Positions 23,762-32,837 of a stretch of 64,000 bases of DNA are shown one piece after another. The translations under genes were made by a program, and so were the position numbers. Each line of letters opens with the position of its first letter. The stretch's first letter is position 1. The notes under the pieces were generated by a model that was given only the letters and a program-made list of their open reading frames with translations, searched no databases and was not told the origin of the DNA. The stretch is from Reyranellaceae bacterium (GTDB lineage Bacteria > Pseudomonadota > Alphaproteobacteria > Reyranellales > Reyranellaceae): contig JALHMM010000001.1 in assembly GCA_022844045.1 (NCBI GenBank), positions 1-64,000 on the forward strand, written 5' to 3'.

Positions 23762-25777
23762 CTAGACGTCGAGGTCGCGCGCGAACTGGGCGTTCTGCTG
23801 GATGAAGGCGAAGCGCTTCTCCGGCTTGCGGCCCATCAGGTCCTCGACCAGCGTGGAGGTACGCATCGAGTCGCGACGGTCCTCCTCGGTCGCCGTGAGC
23901 GGCACGTCGACCCGCAGCAACGTGCGGCGCGTGGGGTCCATGGTGGTCTCGCGCAACTGCGCGGCCGGCATCTCGCCCAGGCCCTTGAAGCGGCTGATCT
24001 CGACCTTGCCGTTGCCGGTGAACACGCTCGCCAGCAGCTCGTCGCGATGCGCGTCGTCACGGGCGTATTCGATGCGCCCGCCGCGCGACAAGCGATAGAG
24101 CGGCGGCTGCGAGAGGAACAGGTGGCCCTTCTCGATCAGCTTCGGCATCTCGCGATAGAAGAACGTCATCAGCAGCGAGGCGATGTGCGCGCCGTCGACA
24201 TCGGCGTCGGTCATGATGATCACGCGCTCGTAGCGCAGGCGCTCGTCGTCGTAGCTGGCACCGGTGCCGCAGCCCAGCGCCTGGATCAGGTCGTTGATCT
24301 CCTGGTTCTCGCGCATCTGCGCGTTCGAGGCGCTGGCGACGTTGAGGATCTTGCCGCGCAACGGCAGGATCGCCTGCGTCTCGCGATCGCGCGCGGATTT
24401 TGCCGAGCCGCCCGCCGAGTCGCCCTCGACCAGGAAGATCTCGGTATCTTCCCGTCGGGACGAGGAGCAATCCGCCAGCTTGCCGGGCAGGCGCAGCTTG
24501 CGCGTCGCGGTCTTGCGTTGCTGCTCGCGGTCCTGCTTGCGCCGCAGCCGTTCTTCGGCGCGCGCGATCACCGCCTCGAGCAGCACGTTGGCGGCTTCCT
24601 TGTCACCGGTGAGGAAGTGATCGAAGTTATCGCCGACCAGGTTCTCGACGAGGCGCTGCGCCTCGACGGTGACCAGCTTCTCCTTGGTCTGGCCCTGGAA
24701 CTGCGGCTCCGGGATGAAGATCGAAACCAGGCCGGCGGCGCCGTCCATGATGTCGTCGGTGGTGATCTGGCTGGCCTTGCGGTTGTTCACCATCTCGCCG
24801 TAGCGGCGCAGGCCGCGCGTCAGCGCGTTGCGGAAGCCGGCCTCGTGCGTGCCGCCCTCGGGTGTCGGCACGGTGTTGCAGTAGGAGCGGAGGAAGCCGT
24901 CCTCGTCCTGCGGCCACCACACCGCCCACTCGACCTTGGCCTGCACGCCGTTCATCGGCGTCTGCGCCAGCCCGGCGAAAGGCGCGGGGATGATGGTCGG
25001 GCGCTGGCCGATCTCCGATTCGAGATAGTCGCGCAGGCCGCCGGCGAAGTGGAACGAGTCCTCGGCCGGCACGCTGCCATCCTTGGGCAGCAGCGCGGCA
25101 TCGCAGCGCCAGCGGATCTCGACGCCGCGGAACAGGTAGGATTTCGAGCGCGCCATCCGGTAGATGCGGTCGGGCACGAACTTGTGACCGCCGAAGATCT
25201 GCGGATCGGGATGGAAGGTCACGGTCGTGCCGCGCCGGTTGGGCGCCGCGCCGACATTCTTGAGCTTGGAGACCGGCTTGCCACGCGAGTAGGTCTGCTC
25301 CCAGGACTGCCGATCGCGCGCGACCTCGACATGCAGCTCGTCGCTGAGCGCGTTGACCACCGAGACGCCGACGCCATGCAGGCCGCCCGAGGTGGCGTAG
25401 GACTTGCCGTTGAACTTGCCGCCGGAATGCAGCGTGGTGAGGATCACCTCGAGCGCCGACTGCTTGGGATACTTCGGATGCGGATCGACGGGAATGCCGC
25501 GGCCATTGTCGCGGATCGCCACCTTGTTGCCGGCGAGCAGCTCGACGGTGATGGTGTCGGCGTGGCCGGCGACGGCCTCGTCCATGGCGTTGTCGAGCAC
25601 CTCGGCCACGAGATGGTGCAGGGCGCGCTCGTCGGTGCCGCCGACATACATGCCGGGCCGCTTGCGCACCGGTTCAAGGCCTTCGAGGACCTCGATGTCC
25701 TTCGCGGAATACTCCGAGCCGTTGCCCTTGCCGTTGCGCGGGCCGGCTCCGTCGAACAGGTCGCCGTTCTTCGCCAT
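23762..25777 (-). CDS. parE: DNA topoisomerase IV subunit B
   Basis: A 671-residue type IIA topoisomerase ATPase subunit. The GHKL ATPase motifs are clear: EVLDNAMDEAVAGHAD and RDNGRGIP, with KRPGMYVGGT before them. The TOPRIM domain has EGDSAGGSAKSARDRETQAI and DADVDGAHI. The PR-LRGKILNV loop and C-terminal fold match ParE, not GyrB (GyrB has a longer insertion). ParE works with ParC, which is not in this window, to decatenate daughter chromosomes. Confidence 0.95.
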   Translation of the reverse strand: MAKNGDLFDGAGPRNGKGNGSEYSAKDIEVLEGLEPVRKRPGMYVGGTDERALHHLVAEVLDNAMDEAVAGHADTITVELLAGNKVAIRDNGRGIPVDPHPKYPKQSALEVILTTLHSGGKFNGKSYATSGGLHGVGVSVVNALSDELHVEVARDRQSWEQTYSRGKPVSKLKNVGAAPNRRGTTVTFHPDPQIFGGHKFVPDRIYRMARSKSYLFRGVEIRWRCDAALLPKDGSVPAEDSFHFAGGLRDYLESEIGQRPTIIPAPFAGLAQTPMNGVQAKVEWAVWWPQDEDGFLRSYCNTVPTPEGGTHEAGFRNALTRGLRRYGEMVNNRKASQITTDDIMDGAAGLVSIFIPEPQFQGQTKEKLVTVEAQRLVENLVGDNFDHFLTGDKEAANVLLEAVIARAEERLRRKQDREQQRKTATRKLRLPGKLADCSSSRREDTEIFLVEGDSAGGSAKSARDRETQAILPLRGKILNVASASNAQMRENQEINDLIQALGCGTGASYDDERLRYERVIIMTDADVDGAHIASLLMTFFYREMPKLIEKGHLFLSQPPLYRLSRGGRIEYARDDAHRDELLASVFTGNGKVEISRFKGLGEMPAAQLRETTMDPTRRTLLRVDVPLTATEEDRRDSMRTSTLVEDLMGRKPEKRFAFIQQNAQFARDLDV

Positions 25778-25889
25778 TGTCTTTGTTTCCGTTCACGGGC
25801 GGCGCCGGGTAGGGGTTCCGGTTTGGCCGCCATGGCATCGGTATGGTACGAAACGCCCGCGAGGGCAACCGTCGGGCAAGGATTACGGA

Positions 25890-26291
25890 ATGAGCGAAAC
25901 CGCGACTCCCGGACGCGTTGTGGATTTTACCCGCGAACCCATCCTGCGTATGGTGCCACAGCCGGCCGACATGAACGGCAACGGCGACATCTTCGGCGGC
26001 TGGGTGCTGGCGCAGATGGATATCGCCGGCGGCACGGTGGCTTCACGCGCCGCGCATGGCCGGGTGGCGACGGTGGCGATCACCGCCATGACTTTTGTGC
26101 AACCGATCAAGGTGGGTGACCTGGTGAGCATCTACGGCGAGGTCCGCAAGATCGGCAACACGTCGGTGACCATCTGGCTTGAGACCGTGGTCGAGCGTCG
26201 CCTCGATCCGACCCCGATCCGCGTCACAGAGGGTACCTTCGTCTTTGTCGCCATCGACGAGGACGGCAAGCCGCGGTCGGTGCGCAAATGA
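25890..26291 (+). CDS. Acyl-CoA thioesterase (YciA/hotdog type)
   Basis: A 133-residue hotdog-fold thioesterase. The NGNGDIFGGWVLAQMDIAGG segment carries the YciA-type active-site Asn/Asp and the Gly-rich turn, and VATVAITAMTFVQPIKVGD the second strand-turn. It hydrolyses acyl-CoA esters, likely of short or medium chains. Its stop codon overlaps the DUF1007 start (ATGA). Divergent from parE, with about 110 bases between them. Confidence 0.9.
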   Translation: MSETATPGRVVDFTREPILRMVPQPADMNGNGDIFGGWVLAQMDIAGGTVASRAAHGRVATVAITAMTFVQPIKVGDLVSIYGEVRKIGNTSVTIWLETVVERRLDPTPIRVTEGTFVFVAIDEDGKPRSVRK

Positions 26292-26986
26292 AGCGCCTCG
26301 CACTGATCCTGCTCGCGCTGATCGCGTCGGCAGCGCCGGCGCTGTCGCATCCGCACATCATGATCAGCTCCGTGATCCGCTTCATCGAGAAGGACGGCCA
26401 CTTCACCCATGTCGAGATCGAGTGGCGTTTCGATCCGATGGCCAGCTCGATGGAGATCGTCGCCGCCGACGCCGACCGCGACGGCAAGCTCTCGCCCAAG
26501 GAGATCAAGGCGCTCGGCGACATCGCCCTGCCGGAGCTGAAGAGCTTCGGCTACCTCGCCTGGTTCTCGACCGGCGAGAAGGACGCGCGGCCGCCCAAGG
26601 CGCCGACCTTCAACGCGCGCATCGCCGATCCGGCGCTGTTCGTGCCCGAGGACTGGGCGCCCACGCCCGACCCGCCAGGCGGGCCGATGGCCAAGCCCGC
26701 CGCGCCGCCCCAGCCGGATGCCAAGACCGAGCCCAAGGCGCGGCGCTTCCGCAACCTGGTCTATGTCTTCCGCTATCCGCTGGCGGCGCCGACCAAGACG
26801 CTGGCGGTGACGGCGCTCGACCCCGAGGACTTCATCCGCATCGAGGCCGACCGCAAGGCGCCGCACGAGATTCTGGGGAAAGCCGAGGGCGCCAAATGCA
26901 AACTCGACAAGCATCCAACCCTGAAGAGCGAGTACTGGCCGGGCAATCCGGTCTTCGCCGATCGCGTCACCTGTACCTTGCCGTGA
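26288..26986 (+). CDS. DUF1007 family periplasmic protein
   Basis: A 232-residue protein with an N-terminal signal peptide (residues 1-21, ending in an Ala-rich stretch) followed by SHPHIMISSVIRFIEKDG. DUF1007 proteins are found next to NicO-family nickel/cobalt exporters, and here too the partner gene starts two bases later. The early His pair might bind metal, which is inference. A Pro-rich linker near 135-160 (PPGGPMAKPAAPPQP) is notable. Overlaps the thioesterase gene. Confidence 0.85.
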   Translation: MKRLALILLALIASAAPALSHPHIMISSVIRFIEKDGHFTHVEIEWRFDPMASSMEIVAADADRDGKLSPKEIKALGDIALPELKSFGYLAWFSTGEKDARPPKAPTFNARIADPALFVPEDWAPTPDPPGGPMAKPAAPPQPDAKTEPKARRFRNLVYVFRYPLAAPTKTLAVTALDPEDFIRIEADRKAPHEILGKAEGAKCKLDKHPTLKSEYWPGNPVFADRVTCTLP

Positions 26987-26987
26987 C

Positions 26988-27959
26988 ATGTCGTTGAACA
27001 TCCTCGAGCGCCATCTGTCGTCGCGTACCGCCTGGCTGATGATCGGCGGGCTGTTGTTGATGGCCGCGCTGACGCTTGTGCTGTTCGCCGACCTCGCCGG
27101 CGGCTTGGGCCGCGTGGCGGCCGACGTGCAGTTCCGCCTCAATCGCGAAGTCACCATGCGGTTGCGCGATCTCGGCGACGGCGCCGGTATCGGCACGCTG
27201 TGGGCGCTGTTGGTCGTCGGCTTCAGCTACGGCGTGGCGCACACGCTTGGGCCCGGCCACGGCAAGGCGGTGGTCGTGGCGTACTTCCTCGATGGCAAGA
27301 AGCGCGCCTGGATCGATGGCATCTTCGCTGGCGTGTGGGTCTCGATCACCCACACCGTGGCGGCGCTGGTGCTGGCCGGTGTGCTGGCGCTGATCGGAAT
27401 GCTGAGCCCGCTGGCGGCGCAGGGCAGGGTGAAGCTGGTCGAGCTGGTGTCCTACGGCCTGATCTTCGCCATCGGCCTGTGGCGCTTGCATGCCGGGCTC
27501 ACCGGCCGGCTGCACGAGCATGATCACGGCGACGGGCATGATCATCATGGTCATGGTCATGAGCATCACGACCATGGCCACAAGCACCACCACCACCACG
27601 ATCATCATCACCACGACGAGACGCCGCGCTGGCGTCGTTTCCTGCGGCTCGATTCCGGCCTCGGCCTGCTGACCGCGGCCGGCGTGGCGCCCTGCGCCGG
27701 CGCGGTCGTGATGGTGCTGATCAGCGCCGCTTTGGGCGTGCTGTGGGCCGGGCTGCTGGGAGTCGTGGCGATCGCGCTGGGCATGGCGCTCACCCTGGCG
27801 GTGATCGGCATCGGCTCGATGCTGGCCCACCGCTTGCTTGTTGGCGACCGCACCTCGAACGCGGTCGGGCGCATCACCACAGTGCTGGCCGCGCTGCTTG
27901 TCGTCGGCACCTCAGGATTTCTCCTGTTCGGCGCCGTCGCGCGCCTGATGGGCGACTGA
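26988..27959 (+). CDS. Nickel/cobalt exporter (NicO/RcnA-like)
   Basis: A 323-residue membrane protein of the NicO family with about six helices. The HTLGPGHGKAVVVAYFL motif (helix II) is the family signature. A long cytoplasmic or periplasmic loop near residues 175-205 consists largely of His, Asp, Gly and Glu and can bind Ni2+, Co2+ or Zn2+. A short GVAPCAGAVVMV motif starts the second half. Together with DUF1007 it likely exports metal cations. No RcnR-type repressor is next to it. Confidence 0.92.
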   Translation: MSLNILERHLSSRTAWLMIGGLLLMAALTLVLFADLAGGLGRVAADVQFRLNREVTMRLRDLGDGAGIGTLWALLVVGFSYGVAHTLGPGHGKAVVVAYFLDGKKRAWIDGIFAGVWVSITHTVAALVLAGVLALIGMLSPLAAQGRVKLVELVSYGLIFAIGLWRLHAGLTGRLHEHDHGDGHDHHGHGHEHHDHGHKHHHHHDHHHHDETPRWRRFLRLDSGLGLLTAAGVAPCAGAVVMVLISAALGVLWAGLLGVVAIALGMALTLAVIGIGSMLAHRLLVGDRTSNAVGRITTVLAALLVVGTSGFLLFGAVARLMGD

Positions 27960-28012
27960 CGCATGGATTGAATCGTTGAGCGCGGCGGCGCGGCGGTCTA
28001 GTTCCGACCATC

Positions 28013-28918
28013 ATGTCCTCTCCGGCCTCTCCCGCGCGCGAACGGCGCATTCTGCTCGGTATCTTCTTCATCTGCCTCTCGGGCGCGATATTCCCGATCA
28101 TGAACGGCCTGGTGAAGCTGCTGGGAGCCGGATACGAGCTGCCGCAGATCGTCTGGGCGCGCACCCTGGGCCACCTGATCTTCATGGTGGCGCTGTTCGC
28201 GCCGGCGCATGGCATGGCGGGCCTCCTGCGTTCGACCAAGCTGCCCTGGCAGATTGGCCGCGGCACGCTCCTGCTGCTGTCCACGCTGTGCTTCTTCTCC
28301 GCCGTGCAGTTCGTGCCATTGGCCAAGGCGGCTTCGATCAGCTTCACCGCACCGCTGATCGTCACCATCCTCGCCGTGCCGCTGCTGGGCGAGCGCATCG
28401 GCCTGAACCGGCTGCTCGCCGTGCTGGTCGGGCTGGCCGGCGTGCTGATCGTGATCCGGCCGGGCAGCGAGGTCTTCCAGTGGGCGTCGCTGCTGATCCT
28501 GTGCAGCTCGGCCTGCTACGGCCTCTACCAGATCCTCACGCGGCAGGTAGCGGGGCACGACACGCCGGAAACCTCTGTCGTCTACAGCGCGCTGGTCGGC
28601 ACCGTCATGACGAGCCTGGCCGTGCCGTTCTTCTGGACCACGCCGGCCTCGCTGCAGGACATCGCGATTCTCGCCAGCCTCGGCATCTTCGGCGGGCTCG
28701 GCCATTACTGCGTGGCGCGGGCCATGACCTATGGGCCGGCCAACGTGCTGTCGCCGTTCCAGTACTTCCAGCTGATCGGCTCGGTGATCGTCGGCTACCT
28801 GATGTTCTCGGAGATACCCGACCTTTACACCTGGCTGGGCTCGGCGGTGATCATCGCCAGCGGCCTGTTCATCGGCTGGCTCGAATCGCGCCGGCGTCCC
28901 GCCACGGTGGCGGGCTAG
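28013..28918 (+). CDS. EamA/DMT family transporter
   Basis: A 301-residue ten-helix drug/metabolite transporter with two EamA repeats (GIFFICLSGAIFPIMNG; and the second repeat beginning near WASLLILCSS). Substrate unknown; relatives export amino acids or other metabolites. The next gene is a close paralogue in the same direction, nine bases later, so this looks like a tandem duplication. Start is ATG after GTTCCGACC; the ribosome site is weak. Confidence 0.88.
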   Translation: MSSPASPARERRILLGIFFICLSGAIFPIMNGLVKLLGAGYELPQIVWARTLGHLIFMVALFAPAHGMAGLLRSTKLPWQIGRGTLLLLSTLCFFSAVQFVPLAKAASISFTAPLIVTILAVPLLGERIGLNRLLAVLVGLAGVLIVIRPGSEVFQWASLLILCSSACYGLYQILTRQVAGHDTPETSVVYSALVGTVMTSLAVPFFWTTPASLQDIAILASLGIFGGLGHYCVARAMTYGPANVLSPFQYFQLIGSVIVGYLMFSEIPDLYTWLGSAVIIASGLFIGWLESRRRPATVAG

Positions 28919-28927
28919 GGACCGGCG

Positions 28928-29845
28928 ATGAAGGACACCGCCAACGAGCGCGACGCTCAGGCCGCGCCACCGGCGCCGCGCTTCGAGCGCCGGCTGCTGC
29001 TGGGCATCCTGTTCATCCTCATCTCCGGCATGCTGTTTCCTGTGATGAACGGCATGGCGAAGATCCTGGGTGCCGACTACAACAGCATCCAGATCTCCTG
29101 GGCGCGCGCCTTCGGGCACATCGTCTTCATGCTGATGTTCTTCCTGCCGCGCTTCGGCCTGGGCGTTTTGCGCACAAGGCGTCCCGGAACGCAGCTCTTC
29201 CGCTCGGCGATGCTGTTCACCTCGAACACCGCGTTCTTCTTCGCCATCACCTTCATCCCGATCGGCAAGGCGGCCTCGATCAGCATGATGGCGCCGCTGG
29301 TCGTCGCGGCGCTGGCCTGGCCGTTGCTGGGCGAACGCACGACCTTGGGCCGCGTCATCGCGCTGGGCATCGGCTTCGCCGGTGTGCTGATCGTCGTGCG
29401 GCCCGGAACCGCCGTGTTCCACTGGGCCTCGCTGTTCGTCGTGCTGAGCGCCTCGTGCTACGCGGTCTATCAGATCTACACCCGCAAGATCGCCAGCATC
29501 GACTCGCCCGAAACCTCGGCGCTCTACAGCTCGACAGTCGGCGCCTTCGGCATGCTGCTGGTGATCCCCTTCGTCTGGATCACGCCGCACGCCTGGTTCG
29601 ACATTCTGCTGTTCTGCGGCCTGGGCGTGCTCGGCGGGCTCGGCCACTACTGCGTGGCGCGCGCGCTGAATTACGCGCCGGCGAACCTCGTTTCGCCGTT
29701 CCAGTACTTCCAGCTGCTGGGCTCCGTCGTCGTCGGCTACGTCATCTTCCAGGAGATGCCCGATGCGATGACATGGCTGGGCGCCGCCATCATCGTCGCG
29801 TCAGGCCTCTATGTCGGCTGGAGCCAATCCCGGCGAAAAGCCTAG
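28928..29845 (+). CDS. EamA/DMT family transporter (paralogue of preceding gene)
   Basis: A 305-residue DMT transporter, ten helices, with the same start of repeat one (GILFILISGMLFPVMNGMAK) and the same C-terminal LSPFQYFQLLGS-type core (VSPFQYFQLLGSVVVGY) as its neighbour. Differences are concentrated in the loops. Two adjacent paralogues could form a heterodimer or act on different substrates; both are inference. Ends just before a family B palindrome. Confidence 0.88.
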   Translation: MKDTANERDAQAAPPAPRFERRLLLGILFILISGMLFPVMNGMAKILGADYNSIQISWARAFGHIVFMLMFFLPRFGLGVLRTRRPGTQLFRSAMLFTSNTAFFFAITFIPIGKAASISMMAPLVVAALAWPLLGERTTLGRVIALGIGFAGVLIVVRPGTAVFHWASLFVVLSASCYAVYQIYTRKIASIDSPETSALYSSTVGAFGMLLVIPFVWITPHAWFDILLFCGLGVLGGLGHYCVARALNYAPANLVSPFQYFQLLGSVVVGYVIFQEMPDAMTWLGAAIIVASGLYVGWSQSRRKA

Positions 29846-29852
29846 ATCGGGC

Positions 29853-29919
29853 TGTCATTCCAAGCGCAGCGAGGAATCCAGGCGTCGTCGCTGGATTCCT
29901 CGCTGCGCTCGGAATGACA
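29853..29919. repeat. Intergenic palindrome, family B
   Basis: Left unit ATTCCAAGCGCAGCGAGGAAT; right (inverted) ATTCCGAGCGCAGCGAGGAAT. One base in the tandem mismatch differs (AA instead of GA), otherwise the arms match. Lies between the second EamA gene and the amidase. Confidence 0.92.
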
Positions 29920-29931
29920 GATGACTCCGCC

Positions 29932-31344
29932 CTATAGGCCAACGGCCGACAGATCGGGCTTGGCCTTATGGAAGTCGGTGGCGTCCTGGAAGGCCTTGCC
30001 GGCGCGCAGCACAGTCGATTCCGCGAAGGGCTTGCCGAGGATCTGCACGCCGGTGGGCAGGCCGGCCGAGAACCCCGACGGCATCGACAGGCCGCACAGG
30101 CCGAGATAGTTGCCGGGTCGCGTGAGGAAGCCGGGGATCGGTCCCATCTCGTCATGCGTCGTGATGTCGAGCGCTGGCACCGCCACCGCCGGCAGCAGCA
30201 GCGCATCGTAGGGCGCGAACCAGCGCGTGAAGTCGGCGCGGCGCTTGGCCAGCCGGCGCAGCTCTTCGGCGTACTGGCCGGTCGGGTATCCCTTCGCGGT
30301 CCGCACACGCTCCCGCACATGCGGGCCAATGGCGGTGGACTCGTCCTCGATATAGGCGCGATGCAGCGAATAGGCTTCGGCGCTGACGATCGAGCCCGCG
30401 GCCATAGCCAGGTCGAAGAATCCGTCGGGCAGGCGCGCCGGCTCGACGCGCGCGCCCAGCGACTCGAAGGTGCGGGCGCTCTTCTGCCAGTTGGCGACGA
30501 CGTCGGCGTGCATGAAGTTCGGCAGCTGCGCGGCGTCAGGTAGCGCGATGCGCATGCCCTTGATGCCCGCCGTCGAGTTGCCGGCGGCGACGAAATCGTC
30601 GAGCGGCTGATTGAGAGTCGTCGGATCGCGCGGATCGGGGCCGACGAGCGCCTGGGTGAGCAGCGCGCAGTCTTCGACCGAGCGCGCCATCGGGCCGATT
30701 GAATCGAGGGTCCAGCTCAACAGCATGGTGCCGTGCAGGCTGATGCGGCCGAAGGTGACCTTCAGCCCGACCAGCCCGTTGAAGGCGCAGGGAATGCGCA
30801 CCGAGCCGCCGGTGTCGCTGCCGATCCCGGCCGGCGCCAGCCGCGCCGCCACCGCGACGCCGGTGCCGCTGGAGGAGCCGCCGGGCGTGCGATGCGTCTT
30901 GAGATCCCACGGATTCCAAGGCGCGCCCATCAAAGGATTGGTGCCCCAGCCGCCGAAGGCGAACTCGACCATATGCGTCTTGCCCAGCGGCACCATGCCC
31001 GATGCCAGCAGCCGCTCGACGGTAGCCGAGGTCTCCGTGGCGACGCGCTTCTCCAGCATCTTCGAGCCGCCGGTGCCGACGCGGCCCGCGATGTCGCAGA
31101 GATCCTTGATGGCGATCGGCAGACCGTGCAGATCGGGCAGCGGCAAGCCGACGCTGCGCGCGAGATCGGCGGCATCGGCGAAGGCGCGCGCTTCTTTCGT
31201 GTAGACCTCGACGAAGCTGTGCAGCTTGCCGTCGGCCTTGGCGATGCGGGCGAGGAAGGTGTCGGTGACCTCGCGGCTGGAGAAGCGCTTGGCCTTCAGC
31301 CCAGCGGCCAGCTCGGTCAGCGTCATCTCGGCGACGTCAGACAT
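29932..31344 (-). CDS. Amidase (amidase signature family)
   Basis: A 470-residue amidase-signature enzyme with the Ser-cisSer-Lys triad: K80 in LPIAIKDL, the cis-Ser in TPGGSSSG (about 157), and the nucleophile S181 in GSDTGGSVR. It hydrolyses an amide, possibly of an aryl or short-chain acid; GatA is less likely because there is no GatB/GatC gene nearby. No signal peptide. Between palindromes of family B on both sides. Confidence 0.92.
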   Translation of the reverse strand: MSDVAEMTLTELAAGLKAKRFSSREVTDTFLARIAKADGKLHSFVEVYTKEARAFADAADLARSVGLPLPDLHGLPIAIKDLCDIAGRVGTGGSKMLEKRVATETSATVERLLASGMVPLGKTHMVEFAFGGWGTNPLMGAPWNPWDLKTHRTPGGSSSGTGVAVAARLAPAGIGSDTGGSVRIPCAFNGLVGLKVTFGRISLHGTMLLSWTLDSIGPMARSVEDCALLTQALVGPDPRDPTTLNQPLDDFVAAGNSTAGIKGMRIALPDAAQLPNFMHADVVANWQKSARTFESLGARVEPARLPDGFFDLAMAAGSIVSAEAYSLHRAYIEDESTAIGPHVRERVRTAKGYPTGQYAEELRRLAKRRADFTRWFAPYDALLLPAVAVPALDITTHDEMGPIPGFLTRPGNYLGLCGLSMPSGFSAGLPTGVQILGKPFAESTVLRAGKAFQDATDFHKAKPDLSAVGL

Positions 31345-31388
31345 CGGTATCCCCCTCGGCGGCTTGTCGGCGCGGATGGACCCACCCT

Positions 31389-31453
31389 GTCATTCCGAGC
31401 GTAGCGAGGAATCCAGAGGGATTGCTGGATTCCTCGCTACGCTCGGAATGACA
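31389..31453. repeat. Intergenic palindrome, family B
   Basis: Both arms read ATTCCGAGCGTAGCGAGGAAT, with a GTA loop. The loop base differs from that of the other copies on both arms at once. It lies upstream of the amidase gene. Confidence 0.92.
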
Positions 31454-31543
31454 GGCGGTGAGCGCGCAGCCTGGTCGCGAGACTACCGCAAGATTTGTCA
31501 ATCGCCAGCGCGCTAGGCTTCTATCTGCCCAGCGAAGGAGAGG

Positions 31544-32413
31544 GTGGTGTTGGAGAACTTTGGCGGCCGGACGAACTACGCCAAGCGCCTGGCGCGGGTG
31601 ACGGCCTATATCTACGAGCATCTCGACGAGGATATCGACCTCGCGGCGCTGGCCGAGGTGGCCTGCCTGTCGCCCTGGCACTGGCACCGCATCTATCACG
31701 CGCTCTATGGCGAAACGGTCGCCACCACCGTGCGCCGCCTGCGCCTGCAACGCGCCGCCGCCGATCTCGCCAACACGACGCTCGCCATCGAGGACATCGC
31801 CAGGCGCGCGCACTACGAGACCGTGCCGTCCTTCAGCCGCGCCTTCCGCGCCGCCTATGGCCTGCCGCCGGCGCAGTACCGCGAGCAGGGCAGCCACGCG
31901 CGCTTCGCTGAACACGCCAACGCTGGAGAAAACCCGATGTTCCCGATCGAGATCGTAAAGCTGCCTGCGTTGCGCCTCGCCGCGGTCGACCATGTCGGCG
32001 CGTACATTGAGATTGGCCGCGCCTTCGATCAGCTCTTCGGCACGCTGGCCGCGCGCGGCCAGATCACGCCAGGCGTGCGCTCGATCGGGGTCTATCTCGA
32101 CGATCCCAGCGCTGTGCCGGAAGAACGCCTGCGCGCCCACGCCGGCATCGTGATCGACGATGACTTCACCATGGCCGCACCGCTGGAGCCGATCACGGTT
32201 CAGGCCGGCACCTACGCGGTGTTGCGCCACAAGGGTCCCTATGCCGACATGCGCGCGGCTTATGACTGGCTGTTCGGCGAGTGGCTGGTGCGAGCCGGCC
32301 ACGAGGCCGACGATGCCCCGGCGTTCGAGGAGTATCTCAACAACCCGCGCGACACGCCGCCCGGGGAGCTGCGTACGAACATCCACCTCAAGCTGCGAGA
32401 GAGGACACCATGA
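31544..32413 (+). CDS. AraC family regulator with GyrI-like effector domain
   Basis: A 289-residue regulator. Residues 5-110 form the two helix-turn-helix domains of AraC type (DEDIDLAALAEVACLSPWHWHRIYHALYG, and IEDIARRAHYETVPSFSRAFRAAYG). The rest is a GyrI-like/SOUL-like small-molecule-binding domain (PALRLAAVDHVGAYIEIG...GTYAVLRHKGPYADM). This is the Rob/SoxS/BmrR-type arrangement. Start is one of two adjacent GTG codons, 31544 or 31547, after GAAGGAGA. Its stop overlaps the next gene's ATG. Confidence 0.88.
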   Translation: MVLENFGGRTNYAKRLARVTAYIYEHLDEDIDLAALAEVACLSPWHWHRIYHALYGETVATTVRRLRLQRAAADLANTTLAIEDIARRAHYETVPSFSRAFRAAYGLPPAQYREQGSHARFAEHANAGENPMFPIEIVKLPALRLAAVDHVGAYIEIGRAFDQLFGTLAARGQITPGVRSIGVYLDDPSAVPEERLRAHAGIVIDDDFTMAAPLEPITVQAGTYAVLRHKGPYADMRAAYDWLFGEWLVRAGHEADDAPAFEEYLNNPRDTPPGELRTNIHLKLRERTP

Positions 32414-32817
32414 AGAGCTGGAGCGAGCGGCTCAACGATCCCCGTCCGCATCAGGTGAAGCCAGTGCCGGTGGACATCGCCGGCATGAAGAAGGGTGAGA
32501 TCATGCTGATCCCGACGGCGAAGATCGTCGACAGCTTCATTCGGACGATCGGCAAAGGCCGGTCGATGGATGTGCCGACACTCAGAGCGAAGCTCGCGCG
32601 ACGGTACAAGGCGCAGGTGACGTGCCCGATCACGACAGGGTTCCACCTGCGCACCGTCGCGGAAGCGGCATGGGATTCCCATCAGAAGGGTACGCCACTG
32701 GCGCGCATCACCCCGTTCTGGCGGGTGCTCGACGAGAAGGCGCCGACCACGGCGAAGCTGTCCTTCGGTGCCGCCGTAGTGAAGGCGCGGCGCGCAGCCG
32801 AGGGATTGCCAGCTTAG
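32410..32817 (+). CDS. MGMT-like/conserved hypothetical protein
   Basis: A 135-residue protein that resembles the family annotated as MGMT-like or alkyltransferase-like: it has KKGEIMLIPTAKIVDSFIRTIGKG and QVTCPITTGFHLRTVAEAAW and LARITPFWRVL. The methyl-accepting PCHRV motif is absent. So it is probably not a repair methyltransferase; it may recognise alkylated bases, but this is inferred. It overlaps the stop of the AraC/GyrI gene (ATGA), so the two are likely coupled, suggesting a shared response to a small molecule or damage. Confidence 0.6.
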   Translation: MKSWSERLNDPRPHQVKPVPVDIAGMKKGEIMLIPTAKIVDSFIRTIGKGRSMDVPTLRAKLARRYKAQVTCPITTGFHLRTVAEAAWDSHQKGTPLARITPFWRVLDEKAPTTAKLSFGAAVVKARRAAEGLPA

Positions 32818-32837
32818 GCGCTGTAGCCGGCCTTAGG

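Noticed and set aside
27998-29647. 549-codon open frame opposite the twin EamA genes
   Set aside because: Runs antisense to both transporters; composition is dominated by Gln, Glu, Asp, Arg and His with no motif.
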